DNA of 64,000 bases from Planctomycetota bacterium (GCA_020847695.1 JADLBP010000211.1:83432-147431), one strand, 5' to 3'. Shown: positions 35,294 to 45,644, counted from the stretch's first letter. A program made the numbers and translations. The notes: generated by a model not told the origin, from the sequence alone.

Positions 35294-36838
35294 ATGCAGC
35301 GAAAGAGCGCGACCCCCGTTCCCCGCGACGCCCGACGCGGACGCACCGCCGCCTGGCTCGCGGCGCTGGTCGCGGTGTCGCTGCTCGTCGTCGCGGGCGG
35401 GCTCTGGTGGCAGCGCCGGAGCGAGCCCGCGCGCCGTCCCGACGTCGTGTTCTTGCTGATCGACACGCTGCGCGCCGATCGGCTGTCGTGCTACGGCTAC
35501 CCGCGGCCGACGTCGCCGTTCCTCGACTCGCTGGCCGCCGACGGCGTGCTCTTCGAGGACGTCACGTGCCAGTTCTCGTGGACGCGGCCGTCGATGGTGT
35601 CGCTGATGGAAGGCCGCTACCTGACCGCGTATCGTGACGCGATCGAGGACGGGGTGCCGACGCTGCCCGACGCGTTCCAGCGCGCCGGCTACCGCACGGT
35701 CGGGCTCGTCGCCAACGCGTCGGTCAACGCGGAGACCGGTTTCGCGCGCGGCTTCGACCACTACGACTCCGGCGACCTGAAGGCGAGCGGCCCGATCTAC
35801 GCGGACTTCCTGCGTGACGTCGACGAGCTCTCGTCGTCGCTGTGGCAACCGCTGCAGACCGCGCTCGCACGCGACGAGCACGGCGAGCGTCCGCCGCTCT
35901 TCCTCTACCTGCACGTGATGGACGTGCACGATCCCTACGATCCGTATCCGGAGTTCGACGCGGCGCTGCCGAGCACGAGCAGCGCGCCGGTGCTGCCGCT
36001 CGACTGGCAGCGCGAGACGTTGCGCGCGAAAGGTGCGCCCGCGGCCGACCTGAAGGCGCACGAGCAGGCGCTCGGCGAGCTCGCGGAGGAGCGCGGACGC
36101 TACGACCAAGGCGTGCGGCACACCGACCAGGCGCTGCAGCGGCTCTTCGCGCGCTTGCGCGAGCTCGGCGTGCTCGATCACACCGTGCTCGCGATCGCCG
36201 CGGATCACGGCGAGGGTCTGTGGGAGCACCTGACGCCGAGCTCGGACGCGGAGCTCGCGACGTTGCCGCCCGCCGAGTTCTTCTACCAGAAGCACGGCGC
36301 GTCGCAGTTCCAAGAGGTGCTCGCGACGCCGTTGATCCTCTCCGGCCCCGGCGTCGTGCGCGGCCTGCGCGTGCGCGAGGCCGTCGAGAACGTCGACCTC
36401 TTCCCGACGCTGCTCGAGCTCTGCGACTTGCCGCGACCGAATGGATTGCACGGCCGCTCGCTCGCGCCGGTGCTGCGCGGCGACGGCGAGCCCGCGTCGC
36501 TCGCGCGCGACTTCGTCTACAGCTTCGGCGTGCACGGCAACGCGCTGCGCGAGGTCGCGACCGGGCTCAAGCTGATCATGCCGCGCGGCAAGGCGTTGGC
36601 GGCGGGGCACGAGCTCCAGCTCTACGACCTGAAGTCGGATCCCGAGGAGCGCGACGACCTCGCTCGCGCGCGTCCGGCGGACGTCAAGCGCCTGGTCGCC
36701 GCGTTTCTGGCGTGGGAACAGGCGTACCCGACCGCGGCCAGCCTGCGCGACCGCACGGTCGAGCGCCTGAAGGCCGAGCAAGGCGAGCTGCTGCGCGGGC
36801 TCGGCTACACCGGGCTCGACGTCGGCGGCGATCAGTAG
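35294..36838 (+). CDS. Membrane-anchored sulfatase/alkaline-phosphatase-superfamily hydrolase lacking the formylglycine Cys
   Basis: The 514-residue protein has a basic N-terminus and one membrane helix (about 20-38), then a sulfatase-fold domain starting [20 protein letters not shown]. At the nucleophile position it reads [11 protein letters not shown], so Thr/Ser replaces the Cys of the C-x-P-S-R motif. The metal-binding AADHGEG and the [17 protein letters not shown] block are present. Enzymes of this branch may be phosphodiesterases or phosphoglycerol-transferase-like rather than sulfatases. The gene lies 70 bases after the canonical sulfatase gene, possibly in the same unit. Confidence 0.85.
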   Translation: MQRKSATPVPRDARRGRTAAWLAALVAVSLLVVAGGLWWQRRSEPARRPDVVFLLIDTLRADRLSCYGYPRPTSPFLDSLAADGVLFEDVTCQFSWTRPSMVSLMEGRYLTAYRDAIEDGVPTLPDAFQRAGYRTVGLVANASVNAETGFARGFDHYDSGDLKASGPIYADFLRDVDELSSSLWQPLQTALARDEHGERPPLFLYLHVMDVHDPYDPYPEFDAALPSTSSAPVLPLDWQRETLRAKGAPAADLKAHEQALGELAEERGRYDQGVRHTDQALQRLFARLRELGVLDHTVLAIAADHGEGLWEHLTPSSDAELATLPPAEFFYQKHGASQFQEVLATPLILSGPGVVRGLRVREAVENVDLFPTLLELCDLPRPNGLHGRSLAPVLRGDGEPASLARDFVYSFGVHGNALREVATGLKLIMPRGKALAAGHELQLYDLKSDPEERDDLARARPADVKRLVAAFLAWEQAYPTAASLRDRTVERLKAEQGELLRGLGYTGLDVGGDQ

Positions 36839-37131
36839 GCGCGCCGCGCCGCAAAGGGCGCGATCGGCGCCGCGCCCCGGCCCGTTGAGCTGCGTCGCGT
36901 CCGGCGTCGGCGACGCACCGCGTCCGTCCGGCGTCCGCGGTGATCGGCTCGCCTGTGGGGCCCGCTCGGTCCGAGCGAGCGCCCCGAGCGCCCGCCGATC
37001 GGCGTCCAACGACCCAACGGCGGCCGACCTCGCCTGCGCCGACCCGTCACCGAGCTCGGGGCGAGGTCGCGGGCTCGATCCGCGCCGGTGGGGGCGCCGT
37101 CGGGCCTTCCCGGTCGGATCCCGCGGTCGAC
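36839..37131. other. Gene-free stretch upstream of the rpsO promoter
   Basis: No supportable gene is seen. The segment is extremely G+C-rich with many short self-complementary words, including GGCGCGCC-type clusters just after 36838 that may end the preceding transcript. Confidence 0.35.
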
Positions 37132-37159
37132 TTGGTTCCGCCGGGGACCTCGCTATACT
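37132..37159 (+). promoter_or_regulatory. rpsO-pnp promoter
   Basis: TTGGTT (37132-37137) and TATACT (37154-37159) are separated by 16 bases. The -10 element is identical to that of the promoter at 447-476. The predicted leader to rpsO is about 190 nt. Confidence 0.65.
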
Positions 37160-37165
37160 CCTCGG

Positions 37166-37358
37166 CCCCTTCGCTGGGTTTGGGGCGGGTGCCTACCCGC
37201 GCCAAGGGCCGGTCGATCGCACCGTCGGTGCGAGCCGGCGCACCCGGTACCTGGAGTTCCAACCCTGGGTTCCGGGCAAGTTCCAGGATCGCCGACCGGT
37301 CGACGCGCTGTCGACGCAACACGGCCGACGATCAGTCGCCAGACATTTGGAGATTGCC
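37166..37358 (+). promoter_or_regulatory. Long structured leader of rpsO, candidate S15 autoregulatory region
   Basis: The leader between the promoter and the rpsO start is about 190 nt and contains several hairpins. TCGCAC pairs with GTGCGA around 37218-37234, and CCTGGA...TCCAGG pairs around 37250-37288. In several bacteria ribosomal protein S15 binds its own mRNA leader to repress translation. The length and folding here fit that idea, but no specific S15-binding motif was recognised. Confidence 0.35.
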
Positions 37359-37628
37359 ATGGCAATCACTGCCGATCGCAAGGCTCAGGTCATCAAGGAG
37401 TTCGCCCGGATCCCGGGCGACACCGGTTCCCCGGAAGTTCAGGTCGCCGTCCTCACCGAGGAAATCAAGGCGCTGACGGAGCACCTGCGGTCGCACCGCA
37501 AGGACTACACCTCTCGCCGGGGCCTCCTGATGATGGTCGGCGCGCGCAGCAAGCTCTTGAAGTACCTGCGCACGAAGGCTCCCGAGCGCTATCAGCTCGT
37601 GGTCAACAAGCTCGGCCTCCGTCGCTGA
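37359..37628 (+). CDS. rpsO: 30S ribosomal protein S15
   Basis: The 89-residue protein is a full-length S15: [20 protein letters not shown], then [21 protein letters not shown] and [23 protein letters not shown]15 binds 16S rRNA helices 20-22 and nucleates the central domain of the small subunit. The ATG is preceded by GGAG. It lies directly upstream of pnp, the conserved rpsO-pnp arrangement in which S15 and PNPase levels are linked by mRNA processing. Confidence 0.98.
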   Translation: MAITADRKAQVIKEFARIPGDTGSPEVQVAVLTEEIKALTEHLRSHRKDYTSRRGLLMMVGARSKLLKYLRTKAPERYQLVVNKLGLRR

Positions 37629-37794
37629 GCCGAGCCTGAAGGAGGACTCCTCGACGTGAGCGCGTGCAGCCGAGCCAAGACGGAGCTGACGCGGTCGACG
37701 TGCGAGGTGCTTGGAGGAGCGTTCGCCTGGCGCGAGCGCTCCGCGTGGTAAGGGAATTCAACGCAACGATTCGAGACAAAAGGACATTGGTTTC

Positions 37795-39957
37795 ATGACC
37801 AGCACGTACGCGAGTGTGACGCGCGAGATCGCCGGACACACGATCACATTGGAGACGGGCCAGATGGCTCGTCAGGCGCTCGGAAGCGTCATCGCCACGG
37901 TCGACGGCACGAAGTGCTTCGCCGCCGTTTGCGCGGGCCCGGGCCGCGAAGACCAGGACTTCTTCCCGCTGACCGTCGACTATCGCGAGAAGACCGAAGC
38001 CGCGGGCAAGATCCCGGGCGGCTTCTTCAAGCGCGAGGGTCGTCCGACGACGAAGGAGATCCTGACGATGCGCCTGATCGACCGCGCGATCCGGCCGCTG
38101 TTCGCCGACGGGTTCAAGCAAGAGGTGCAGCTGATGAGCCACTGCCTCTGCTACGACGGAGTCACCAACGCCGACGTCACCGCGATGATCGCGGGCTTCG
38201 CCGCGGTGCGCATCAGCGGCCTGCCGTTCCACGGTTCGCTCGGCGCGGTCCGCGTCGGGCAGATCGACGGCAAGTTCGTCGCGTTCCCGAACGACGAGGA
38301 ACGTCGCACGAGCTCCGCGCTCGACCTCGTCGTCGCCGGCCACGCGCAAGCGGTGTGCATGGTCGAAGCGAGCGCGAAGCAGCTCAAGGAACGCGAGATG
38401 GTCGACGCGCTCGAGTTCGCGCACGACGTCATCCGCCAGATCGCGGAGCTCGTCGACGAGCTCAACGCGAAGGCCGGCAAGCCTGCCTACGAGTGGACGC
38501 CGCCGACGGTCGACGAGGCGCTCGCCAAGGCGGTCTCGGTGTACCGCCCGCGCGTCAAGGACGTGCTGTTCACGCCGGGCAAGCACGACCGCGCCGACGC
38601 GATCGACGCGATCCGCGACGAGGCGGTCGCCGCCCTGGTCGCCGGCATCACCGACGAGAAGGAACTCGCGAAGCGCACTAAAGCCGCGAAGGGCGCCTTC
38701 GACGAGCTCGCTTCGAGCGTCGAGCGCGAAGCGATCGTCGACGGCAAGCGCGCCGACGGCCGTGCGTTCGATCAGATCCGCGAGATCACGATCGTCCCGA
38801 ACTTCATCCCGCGTCAGCACGGTTCGGTGTTGTTCACGCGCGGCGAGACGCAGGCGTTGGTCAGCGTCACGCTCGGCACCGCCGACGACGAGCAGATCAT
38901 CGACGGCCTCGACGACGAGTACCGCAAGAACTTCTACCTCCACTACAACTTCCCGCCGTACTCGGTCGGTGAGACGCGCCGCATCATGGGCCCGGGTCGC
39001 CGCGAGATCGGACACGGCATGCTCGCCGAGCGCGCGCTCGGCAACGTCACGCCGCCGAAGGAGCGCTTCCCGTACACGATCCGGATCGTCTCCGACATCA
39101 TGGAGTCGAACGGCAGCTCGTCGATGGCGAGCGTGTGCGGTGGTTGCCTCGCGATGATGCTCGCCGGCGTTCCGCTGATGCAGCCGGTCGCGGGCATCGC
39201 GATGGGCCTGGTCGAGGAAGGCGGCAAGCAAGCCGTGCTCTCCGACATCCTCGGCTCGGAAGACCACCACGGCGACATGGACTTCAAGGTCGCTGGCTCC
39301 GGTCTCGGCATCACCGCGCTGCAGATGGACATCAAGATCAAGGGCGTCACCCGCGAGTTGCTCGAGCGTGCGCTCGAGCAAGCGCGTCGCGGTCGCATCG
39401 AGATCCTGAAGAAGATGCTCGATGCCGTGCCGCGTCCGGCGAAGGAGATCTCTCCGTACGCGCCGCGCATGGAAGTGATCCGCATCCCGTCGGACAAGAT
39501 CGGTTACCTGATCGGGCCCGGCGGTCGCAACATCAAGGCGATGCAGGAGCAGTACAAGGTCAAGATCGCGATCCTCGACGACACCGGGACCGTTCAGGTC
39601 GCCGGCGTCGAGCGCGACAACGTGGCCGCGTGCATCCAGGCGATCCAAGCGATGTGCGAGACGCCGAAGATCGGCACCCGCTACAAGGGCACCGTCAAGT
39701 CGATCAAGGACTTCGGCGCGTTCATCGAGATCCTGCCGGGCGTCGAAGGCCTGTGCCACATCTCGGAGCTCGACGAAGGCTACGTCGATCGCGTCACCGA
39801 CATCGTCCAGATCGGCGAAGAGGTCGAGGTCGAGATCATCAACGTCGACGACCGCGGCAAGATCAAGCTCTCGCGCAAGGCGGTGCTGGTCGGCAGCGGC
39901 GCGGGCCCGGAAGAGCCCGAAGGCGACGTCGAAGAAGGTCAACCGAACGACGAGTGA
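37795..39957 (+). CDS. pnp: Polyribonucleotide nucleotidyltransferase (PNPase)
   Basis: The 720-residue protein has two RNase PH-like domains. The first has [20 protein letters not shown] and RPLFADGF. The second has [18 protein letters not shown], then [18 protein letters not shown] and [23 protein letters not shown] domain ([20 protein letters not shown]) and a C-terminal S1 domain ([20 protein letters not shown]) follow. PNPase degrades RNA phosphorolytically from the 3' end. An AAAAGGA ribosome binding site precedes the ATG. The 166-base gap from rpsO contains a small AGGAG/CTCCT inverted repeat. A very strong terminator follows the gene. Confidence 0.98.
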   Translation: MTSTYASVTREIAGHTITLETGQMARQALGSVIATVDGTKCFAAVCAGPGREDQDFFPLTVDYREKTEAAGKIPGGFFKREGRPTTKEILTMRLIDRAIRPLFADGFKQEVQLMSHCLCYDGVTNADVTAMIAGFAAVRISGLPFHGSLGAVRVGQIDGKFVAFPNDEERRTSSALDLVVAGHAQAVCMVEASAKQLKEREMVDALEFAHDVIRQIAELVDELNAKAGKPAYEWTPPTVDEALAKAVSVYRPRVKDVLFTPGKHDRADAIDAIRDEAVAALVAGITDEKELAKRTKAAKGAFDELASSVEREAIVDGKRADGRAFDQIREITIVPNFIPRQHGSVLFTRGETQALVSVTLGTADDEQIIDGLDDEYRKNFYLHYNFPPYSVGETRRIMGPGRREIGHGMLAERALGNVTPPKERFPYTIRIVSDIMESNGSSSMASVCGGCLAMMLAGVPLMQPVAGIAMGLVEEGGKQAVLSDILGSEDHHGDMDFKVAGSGLGITALQMDIKIKGVTRELLERALEQARRGRIEILKKMLDAVPRPAKEISPYAPRMEVIRIPSDKIGYLIGPGGRNIKAMQEQYKVKIAILDDTGTVQVAGVERDNVAACIQAIQAMCETPKIGTRYKGTVKSIKDFGAFIEILPGVEGLCHISELDEGYVDRVTDIVQIGEEVEVEIINVDDRGKIKLSRKAVLVGSGAGPEEPEGDVEEGQPNDE

Positions 39958-39976
39958 TCGTCGCCGGCGATCGAAG

Positions 39977-40020
39977 CCGCGGGCCGCGAGGGGACTGACC
40001 CCGCGCGGCCCGCGGTGTTT
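39977..40020 (+). terminator. Very strong intrinsic terminator after pnp
   Basis: Twelve bases (39977-39988) pair perfectly with 40004-40015. After one A-G mismatch a further GGGG/CCCC stem closes a 5-base loop, and TGTTT follows. It ends the rpsO-pnp operon. It also covers an in-frame GTG at 40015, which makes that codon an unlikely start for the next gene. Confidence 0.88.
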
Positions 40021-40077
40021 CGGCGCCGCACGGCTCGGCCCTACTTCGCCGCGCTCGCCGAGCTATCTTGGAGCCGC

Positions 40078-43000
40078 GTGAGCCTCCTCGTCGCCGGACT
40101 CCTCGCCGCCGCGCTCCAAGGCGCGGAGCTCGCGCCGTCGACGGCGACTCCGCCGCGACCGACGGTCCACGCGGTGTGGATCGAGCCGGCGACGCTGGTG
40201 GTCGACGGCGATCCGAACGAGTGGCAGCCCGGCACGCCCGCCGAAGTCGTCATCGACGATCCGCGGCAGTTCATCGCGCTCGGCCGACCGATCACCGATC
40301 TTTGGTCGGGCCTCGACGACGCGTCTCTCGAGCTCTGGGTCGGCTGGAATCGCGACGATCTGGTGCTCGGCGGCGTCGTGCTCGATTCCGTCGCGGACCA
40401 CAACGCGCAGCGCTGGTACCAGGGCGACAGCCTCGAGCTCTTCCTCGATCTCGGCGAGCGCCGCGCGCAGTGGGGACGCGACGACTACCAGGTGATGCTC
40501 GCGCCCAATTGGGACGAGCGTCCGTGGGGCGTCTACTTGCACGAGGGTCAGGGCGGACCCGCCGGTCCGTCCGACGGCGGCTTCGGCGGCGTCGAGGTCG
40601 CGTCGAAGCGCATCGACGGCGGCTATCGCTTCGAGGCGCGACTGCCTTGGCGCAACTTCCACGGCTTCGAGCCGCGCGCCGGCGCGGCGCTCGGGTTCAA
40701 CTTCGCGCTGTGCGATCGCGACAGCATCGGACCGCTCGAGAGCTACGCGAACTGGACCGGCGAGACCGACATCGCGTTCCACGCGGATCGGCGCGGCACG
40801 CTCGAGCTCGTCGCGCCTCCGCTCGAGGCTTCGGCGGCATCCGAAGGCGCGGGCGAGTTCGAGGTGCTGCCGAACTTGCGCTGGATCGAGCTCGTCGTGC
40901 TCGCGGGCTTGTACGTGCTCGCGCTGTGGACGCGCGGACTCTGGAGCCGGCCGCGCGCGCGGCGTGCCGCGGCCGCGTTCGCGTTGCTCGCGCTCCTCGG
41001 CGCGGTTGCCGCGGCGTTCGTCGCGGGCGCGATCGACCAACGGGAGCGCGTCGGTCGTCGCGAAGCACTGGACGAGTATTGGACGCGCTTCCAGGCGTTG
41101 CTCGACTCCGGCGCGCTCGGCCATCCCGAGCCCGACGAGCTCGCGACGCGCGTCGAAGCGTTGCTCGCGGGCAAGTCGATCCCCGCGGAGCGTCCGTCGG
41201 CGTTCGTCAGCATCGCGCCCGAGGGCTCGGAGCTCGGCGCGGTCGAACGCACGCTGCGGCGCGGCATCCCGTATCGCCCGATCGTGTCGCCGGGCGCTCC
41301 CGATCCGCTGCGCGGAGTGATGCTCGCGCCGGGCGAGACGCGCACGTTGAAGCTCGATCCGCCGATCGAGATCGATGCCGTCGAGCTGGTCGCTCGCGTA
41401 TCCGATCCGCGCTACGTGCAGTTCGGCGTCGCGCAGACCAGCGTCCTGTCGCTCTCGTTCCTGCGCGGCGGCGAAGCGGTCGGCATCGCGCGCGAGGTGC
41501 GTCACCGCCAAGACCTGCACTTCGAGGAAGACGTCCACCGCGACCACCCGGGCCTCGAGCCCGCGTTCTATCGCGCCGGCGGTCGTGTCGGGCGCGTGCA
41601 CGCCGACGCGCTGCTGCTCGACCTCGGGCCGCCGAGGGCGGTCGACGAGATCGTCGTGCGGCACGTCGGCGGAGAGCGCGGCTACCTCGTCGAGCTCGTC
41701 GCGTTCGCCGTGCGCGCGCCCGCCGTCGGCGCGGAGCTGCCGGAAGGACTGCGCGCGAACGCGGCGGGCGAATGGGAGTGGAGCGCGTGGACGCGCACGA
41801 TCGCCGCGGAGGTCGCCGCGCCCGCGCGCGCTCCGAAGACCAGCGCCGAGCTCGAGATCGTGCGCGAGCTCTCCATCGGCGGCGAGGCGATCGGCACCGT
41901 CTACCTGCGCGACACGCGTGCCGTGCCGTCGCTCGCGCGCTGGCGTTGGTTGCCGATCTTCGTCGCGGCCGGTCTCGCGCCGTTCGCGGTCGCGTTCTTC
42001 GCCGAGTGGCTCTCCGCGCGCCGGCGCATCCGCAACAAGCTCGCGGTCGGCTTCGCGATCTCGTCGGCGGTGCCGCTGCTCGCATTGACGTTGTTGCTCG
42101 AGAAGTCGCTCGAGCAGGAGCACGTCCAGTACGAGAGCGAACGAGTCGCGCTCGAGCTCGCCGACGCCGAGCGCGCGCTCGACGCGGAGCAGCGCGAGCT
42201 CGCGCGCGAAGCGGAGCGTCTGCTGCGCGTCGCCGCGGTGCGCTGGGAACTCTCGCGCGAGGTCCCGGCGACCAGCGAGACGCTCGCGAGCGAAGCGTGG
42301 TGGGGGCCTGGCGAGACCGGCGTCCTGCGGATGCTGATGCGCGTCGCGCCGGACGGGCGGTGGCTGCGCGTCGGCACCGGTCCCGGCTGGCAGAGCCTGC
42401 CGGCGTCGTTCCAGCCGAGCTCCGGCGTCTGGCGGCCGTGGGGGCGCACGCTGGTCTGCGGCGTCGCGCAGACGGCGAGCGGCGCGGAGCAACCGCTCTT
42501 GGTGCTCGTCGCGCGCGAGCCGCGCGTCGAGGTCGCGAAGCGCGTGGGTCGCGAGGATCGCGCGGCTTCGTCGCTCGCGGTGCTCGGTATCGGCCGCGAT
42601 CCGGCGCCGCGCCTCGAGGACCTGCGGCCGGCGCGCGTCGGCGAGACTCGCCGCGGCGTGTTCACGCCCGACGGCGAGCTTGCGCTCGTGCTGGTCGCGG
42701 CGCGTCGCGAGCGCGGGGTGCCGGTGTTCGGCACCTGGACGTTGACCGAGTTGCTGTTCGCCGCCGGTCTCTCCGCGGTGTTCACAGCGTTGCTCTTCGC
42801 CGGCATCCTCACCGGACACCTGGTCGGTCCGATCGAGCGGCTCGACCGCGCGGTGCGCGCCGGCCAAGGCTCCGAGGCGAACGTCGAGGTCGAGGACGAG
42901 GTCGGGCACCTCGCCGGCGCGGTGCAGTCCTTCGCGCGCGAGGTCGCGCACCGCGTGCGGCAGCTCGAGTCGTTGCGCGACGTGCAAGAGGACCTCGCGA

Positions 43001-44889
43001 AGCACCTCGACACCGAGCTCGCGCGCGAAGCGGCGCTGACTTTCGTCGCGCGCGAGATCGGAGCGGACTCGGTCTGGATGGCGTGGCGCGGCGAGCCCGG
43101 CGAGGAGGCGCGCGTCTTCGGCCTCGGCGGGCGCTCGTACCCGATCGCCGACGACGCGCAGTGGCTGCGACGCGCGCTGCGCTGCGACCAGCTCCAGGAA
43201 TACCGCGACGAGCGCGGCCTGCCCGGGCTGTCGGCGTCCGAGCGCGCGCTGTTCGGCTCGGTCGAGCGGCTGCTCGCCCTGCCGTTGGTCGCCGGCGGCG
43301 ACGCGCGGGGCGCGCTGCTGGTCGGAACGTCGCACGATCGCGAGCTCGATCTGACGTTCCTGCGCGCCGCGTCGGCGCAAGCGGCGATCGCGCTCGAGAA
43401 CGCTCGGCTCTACGCGCGCGCGGTCACCGACGCGGTCACGGGTTTCCTCTTCGAGCCGGGCTTCCGACAGCGGCTCGGCGAGGAGATCCAGCGCGCCGAA
43501 ACGCAGCCGGACGCCGGCGTGCGCGTCTTCCAGATGAGGTTTCGCGACCTGCCGCCGGTCGAGGCTGTCGCGGCGGAGCGGATCCGCGAAGCGTCGCGCC
43601 GGATGCGCAACGCGCTGCGCGGGATGGCGATCTACGGACGCTCCGGCGCGACCGATCTCTTGGTCGCGCTGCCTTGGACCGGCCACAAGCCCAACGTCGA
43701 GGCGCTCGAGGCCAGGCTGGTCGAGCAGTTGACCTCCGCGCCGTGGCCCGACGGCAGCGCGGTCGGCAATCCGCTGGTTTCGACCGCCGCGTGGCCGGAC
43801 GACGGTCCGAGCGCTCGCTTCGTGCTCCAGGTGCTCGCCGAGCGCCTCGCCGAGGTCCAGTCCTCTCAGCCGGTCGCCGCGCTCGAGTTCCTGGAGCGCA
43901 ACCTGCCGACCGACTTCGTCGCGGGCTCGCCGCTGATGGTCGAATTGCTCGACACGGTGCGCCGCGTCGCCGAACAGGACGTCACCGTGGTCGTCACCGG
44001 CCAGACCGGGACCGGCAAGGACCGAGTGGCCGAGCTGATCCACCGCTGGAGCTCGCGGGCGGAGGGCCCGCTGGTCCACGTCCACTGTCCGTCGCTCTCC
44101 GGCGCGTTGATCGAGGACGAGCTCTTCGGGCACGAGGTCGGCGCGTTCACCGGCGCGGACTCGCGGCGCATGGGGCCGTTCGAGTACGCCGCCGGCGGGA
44201 CGGTCGTGCTCGACGAGGTCGCGGGCCTGTCCCCGGAAGGCCAGGTCGCCCTCTTGCGGCTGGTCGAGACCCGTCAGGTGCTGCCGCTCGGGTCGACCCG
44301 GCCCGTGCCGTTGGACGTCCGACTGATCGCCACCACGTCGAAGGATCTGTCGCGGGAGGTCCAGGCCGGCACGTTCCGCAGCGACCTGTACTTCCGGTTG
44401 AACGTCGCGCAGCTCTCCCTGCCGCCGCTGCGACTGCGGAAGCAGGCGATCCCCGAGCTGGTCGACGCCGCGCTGCGGCGGTTCAACGCCGCGGCGCCGA
44501 AGCCGGTGACCGGGGTCGCGCCGGGGGTGCTCGACCGGCTGTTCGACCACGACTGGCCGGGCAACCTGCGCGAGCTCTTCAACGTCCTGTCGCGCGGGTT
44601 CATCCTCGCGCAGGGCGGGGAGCTGCGGTTGGAGCACGTCACCTTGGAGCCCGCCGAGGCGCCGGCGCCGACCGGCAGCGCGGCGCTGAACGACCGCCAG
44701 CGGGCGGTGCTCTCCGACCTCGGCGCCGGCGGCCAGATCACCTCGACCCAGTACGCCGACCGGCACGGCATCTCGAGCCGCACCGGACTGCGCGACTTGC
44801 TCGACCTGGTGGAGCAGGGCTACCTCACCAAGGAAGGGGAGCGCCGCGGCACCCGCTTCCGCCGCACCGCCAAGGCGGGACCTCGCTAG
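40078..44889 (+). CDS. Giant transmembrane sigma-54 activator with a CBM9-like extracytoplasmic sensor, HAMP and GAF domains
   Basis: From the GTG at 40078 the protein has about 1603 residues. In order: a hydrophobic leader; a CBM9-like beta domain (about 40-245; VDGDPNEW, GDSLELFLDLG); membrane helices near 267-285 and 296-320; a second extracytoplasmic beta-rich region; helices near 623-645 and 656-675; a third external segment; a helix near 891-914 and a HAMP-like linker; a GAF domain (about 985-1120); a degenerate GGDEF-like region; and a sigma-54 AAA+ domain from about 1280. The AAA+ domain has Walker A GQTGTGKD, GAFTGA near 1355 and Walker B VVLDEVAG. The C-terminus is a winged-helix-like segment instead of the usual Fis helix-turn-helix. 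It probably senses an external ligand and activates sigma-54 transcription directly from the membrane. Confidence 0.88.
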   Translation: MSLLVAGLLAAALQGAELAPSTATPPRPTVHAVWIEPATLVVDGDPNEWQPGTPAEVVIDDPRQFIALGRPITDLWSGLDDASLELWVGWNRDDLVLGGVVLDSVADHNAQRWYQGDSLELFLDLGERRAQWGRDDYQVMLAPNWDERPWGVYLHEGQGGPAGPSDGGFGGVEVASKRIDGGYRFEARLPWRNFHGFEPRAGAALGFNFALCDRDSIGPLESYANWTGETDIAFHADRRGTLELVAPPLEASAASEGAGEFEVLPNLRWIELVVLAGLYVLALWTRGLWSRPRARRAAAAFALLALLGAVAAAFVAGAIDQRERVGRREALDEYWTRFQALLDSGALGHPEPDELATRVEALLAGKSIPAERPSAFVSIAPEGSELGAVERTLRRGIPYRPIVSPGAPDPLRGVMLAPGETRTLKLDPPIEIDAVELVARVSDPRYVQFGVAQTSVLSLSFLRGGEAVGIAREVRHRQDLHFEEDVHRDHPGLEPAFYRAGGRVGRVHADALLLDLGPPRAVDEIVVRHVGGERGYLVELVAFAVRAPAVGAELPEGLRANAAGEWEWSAWTRTIAAEVAAPARAPKTSAELEIVRELSIGGEAIGTVYLRDTRAVPSLARWRWLPIFVAAGLAPFAVAFFAEWLSARRRIRNKLAVGFAISSAVPLLALTLLLEKSLEQEHVQYESERVALELADAERALDAEQRELAREAERLLRVAAVRWELSREVPATSETLASEAWWGPGETGVLRMLMRVAPDGRWLRVGTGPGWQSLPASFQPSSGVWRPWGRTLVCGVAQTASGAEQPLLVLVAREPRVEVAKRVGREDRAASSLAVLGIGRDPAPRLEDLRPARVGETRRGVFTPDGELALVLVAARRERGVPVFGTWTLTELLFAAGLSAVFTALLFAGILTGHLVGPIERLDRAVRAGQGSEANVEVEDEVGHLAGAVQSFAREVAHRVRQLESLRDVQEDLAKHLDTELAREAALTFVAREIGADSVWMAWRGEPGEEARVFGLGGRSYPIADDAQWLRRALRCDQLQEYRDERGLPGLSASERALFGSVERLLALPLVAGGDARGALLVGTSHDRELDLTFLRAASAQAAIALENARLYARAVTDAVTGFLFEPGFRQRLGEEIQRAETQPDAGVRVFQMRFRDLPPVEAVAAERIREASRRMRNALRGMAIYGRSGATDLLVALPWTGHKPNVEALEARLVEQLTSAPWPDGSAVGNPLVSTAAWPDDGPSARFVLQVLAERLAEVQSSQPVAALEFLERNLPTDFVAGSPLMVELLDTVRRVAEQDVTVVVTGQTGTGKDRVAELIHRWSSRAEGPLVHVHCPSLSGALIEDELFGHEVGAFTGADSRRMGPFEYAAGGTVVLDEVAGLSPEGQVALLRLVETRQVLPLGSTRPVPLDVRLIATTSKDLSREVQAGTFRSDLYFRLNVAQLSLPPLRLRKQAIPELVDAALRRFNAAAPKPVTGVAPGVLDRLFDHDWPGNLRELFNVLSRGFILAQGGELRLEHVTLEPAEAPAPTGSAALNDRQRAVLSDLGAGGQITSTQYADRHGISSRTGLRDLLDLVEQGYLTKEGERRGTRFRRTAKAGPR

Positions 44890-45131
44890 AAAACGGGCGC
44901 GAACTGCACGTCGCTGGCGGATAATGTCGAATAAGGGGGCGTGTCGCTATCGCGTCCCGAGCCGATCCGAACCCGCTCCTCGTGTCCTGCGGCGGCGCTA
45001 AGTCGATTCCGGGCAGAGGCTTGGGGGCCGCCGATCGAACGATTTCGTTATCCCTCGGCACTCGGAATATGCCTTGCGCTGCCCTCGGCGCGCCCAGCGA
45101 CCGGTCGCTCGGCCAACCAAGGACCCCCGTC

Positions 45132-45623
45132 ATGAAGCTCAACCTCCCCGCCTGCTGGCCCGCCCGCTGCCTCCCGGCCCTCGCGACCCTGATCCTGCCG
45201 TGGATCCTGGCGGTCGCGCCGATGGCGAACGCGCAGTCGCTCGCGGAGGGCTCCGCCTGCTTGGCCACCCCGGACGCCCAGGCTCCGGCCGCGTCGGTCG
45301 CCACCTTGGGCAAGGACTGGATCGTCAAGGCCGCGGACAACATCTGCGGCCTCAAGGACGCGAGCCAGCTGAGCAACCCGGCGGTGGTCGACTACGACGC
45401 GCTGCTCGCGGCGACGCCGGAGATGAAGACGATGCGCGATCAGAAGATCGACGCGAACTCGCCAGAGGGGATCCGCCTGAGCAACGCGGCGGTCGACCGG
45501 GTGACCAAGGCGTGTGAGGAGATTCGGACCCAGCTCGGCCACTGCAGCGTGTGGAAGGAAATCCGCCACCGCGACGGTCGGACGCTCACCGACATCACCG
45601 CCAAGGTCAAGGCGCAGTTCTGA
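45132..45623 (+). CDS. Small secreted protein of unknown function
   Basis: The 163-residue protein has a long signal peptide (about residues 1-35, ending ANA-Q). A mature region of about 128 residues with three Cys (ACLATP, NICGLKD, ACEEIRTQLGHC) follows and could form disulfides. A block like YDALLAATPEMKTMRDQKID suggests a helical fold. No family is recognised. It lies upstream of secretin and GspK-like genes and may belong to the same secretion unit. The 242-base gap before it holds GATAAT and AATATG hexamers but no well-spaced promoter. Confidence 0.65.
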   Translation: MKLNLPACWPARCLPALATLILPWILAVAPMANAQSLAEGSACLATPDAQAPAASVATLGKDWIVKAADNICGLKDASQLSNPAVVDYDALLAATPEMKTMRDQKIDANSPEGIRLSNAAVDRVTKACEEIRTQLGHCSVWKEIRHRDGRTLTDITAKVKAQF

Positions 45624-45628
45624 CCCGT

Positions 45629-45644
45629 CCCCGACCGGTCGGGG
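45629..45644. other. Perfect 16-base palindrome between the secreted protein and secretin genes
   Basis: CCCCGACCGGTCGGGG begins six bases after a stop codon. It could be a hairpin with a CCGG loop ending transcription, although no T tract follows. It could instead be a dimeric regulator site. Confidence 0.35.
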
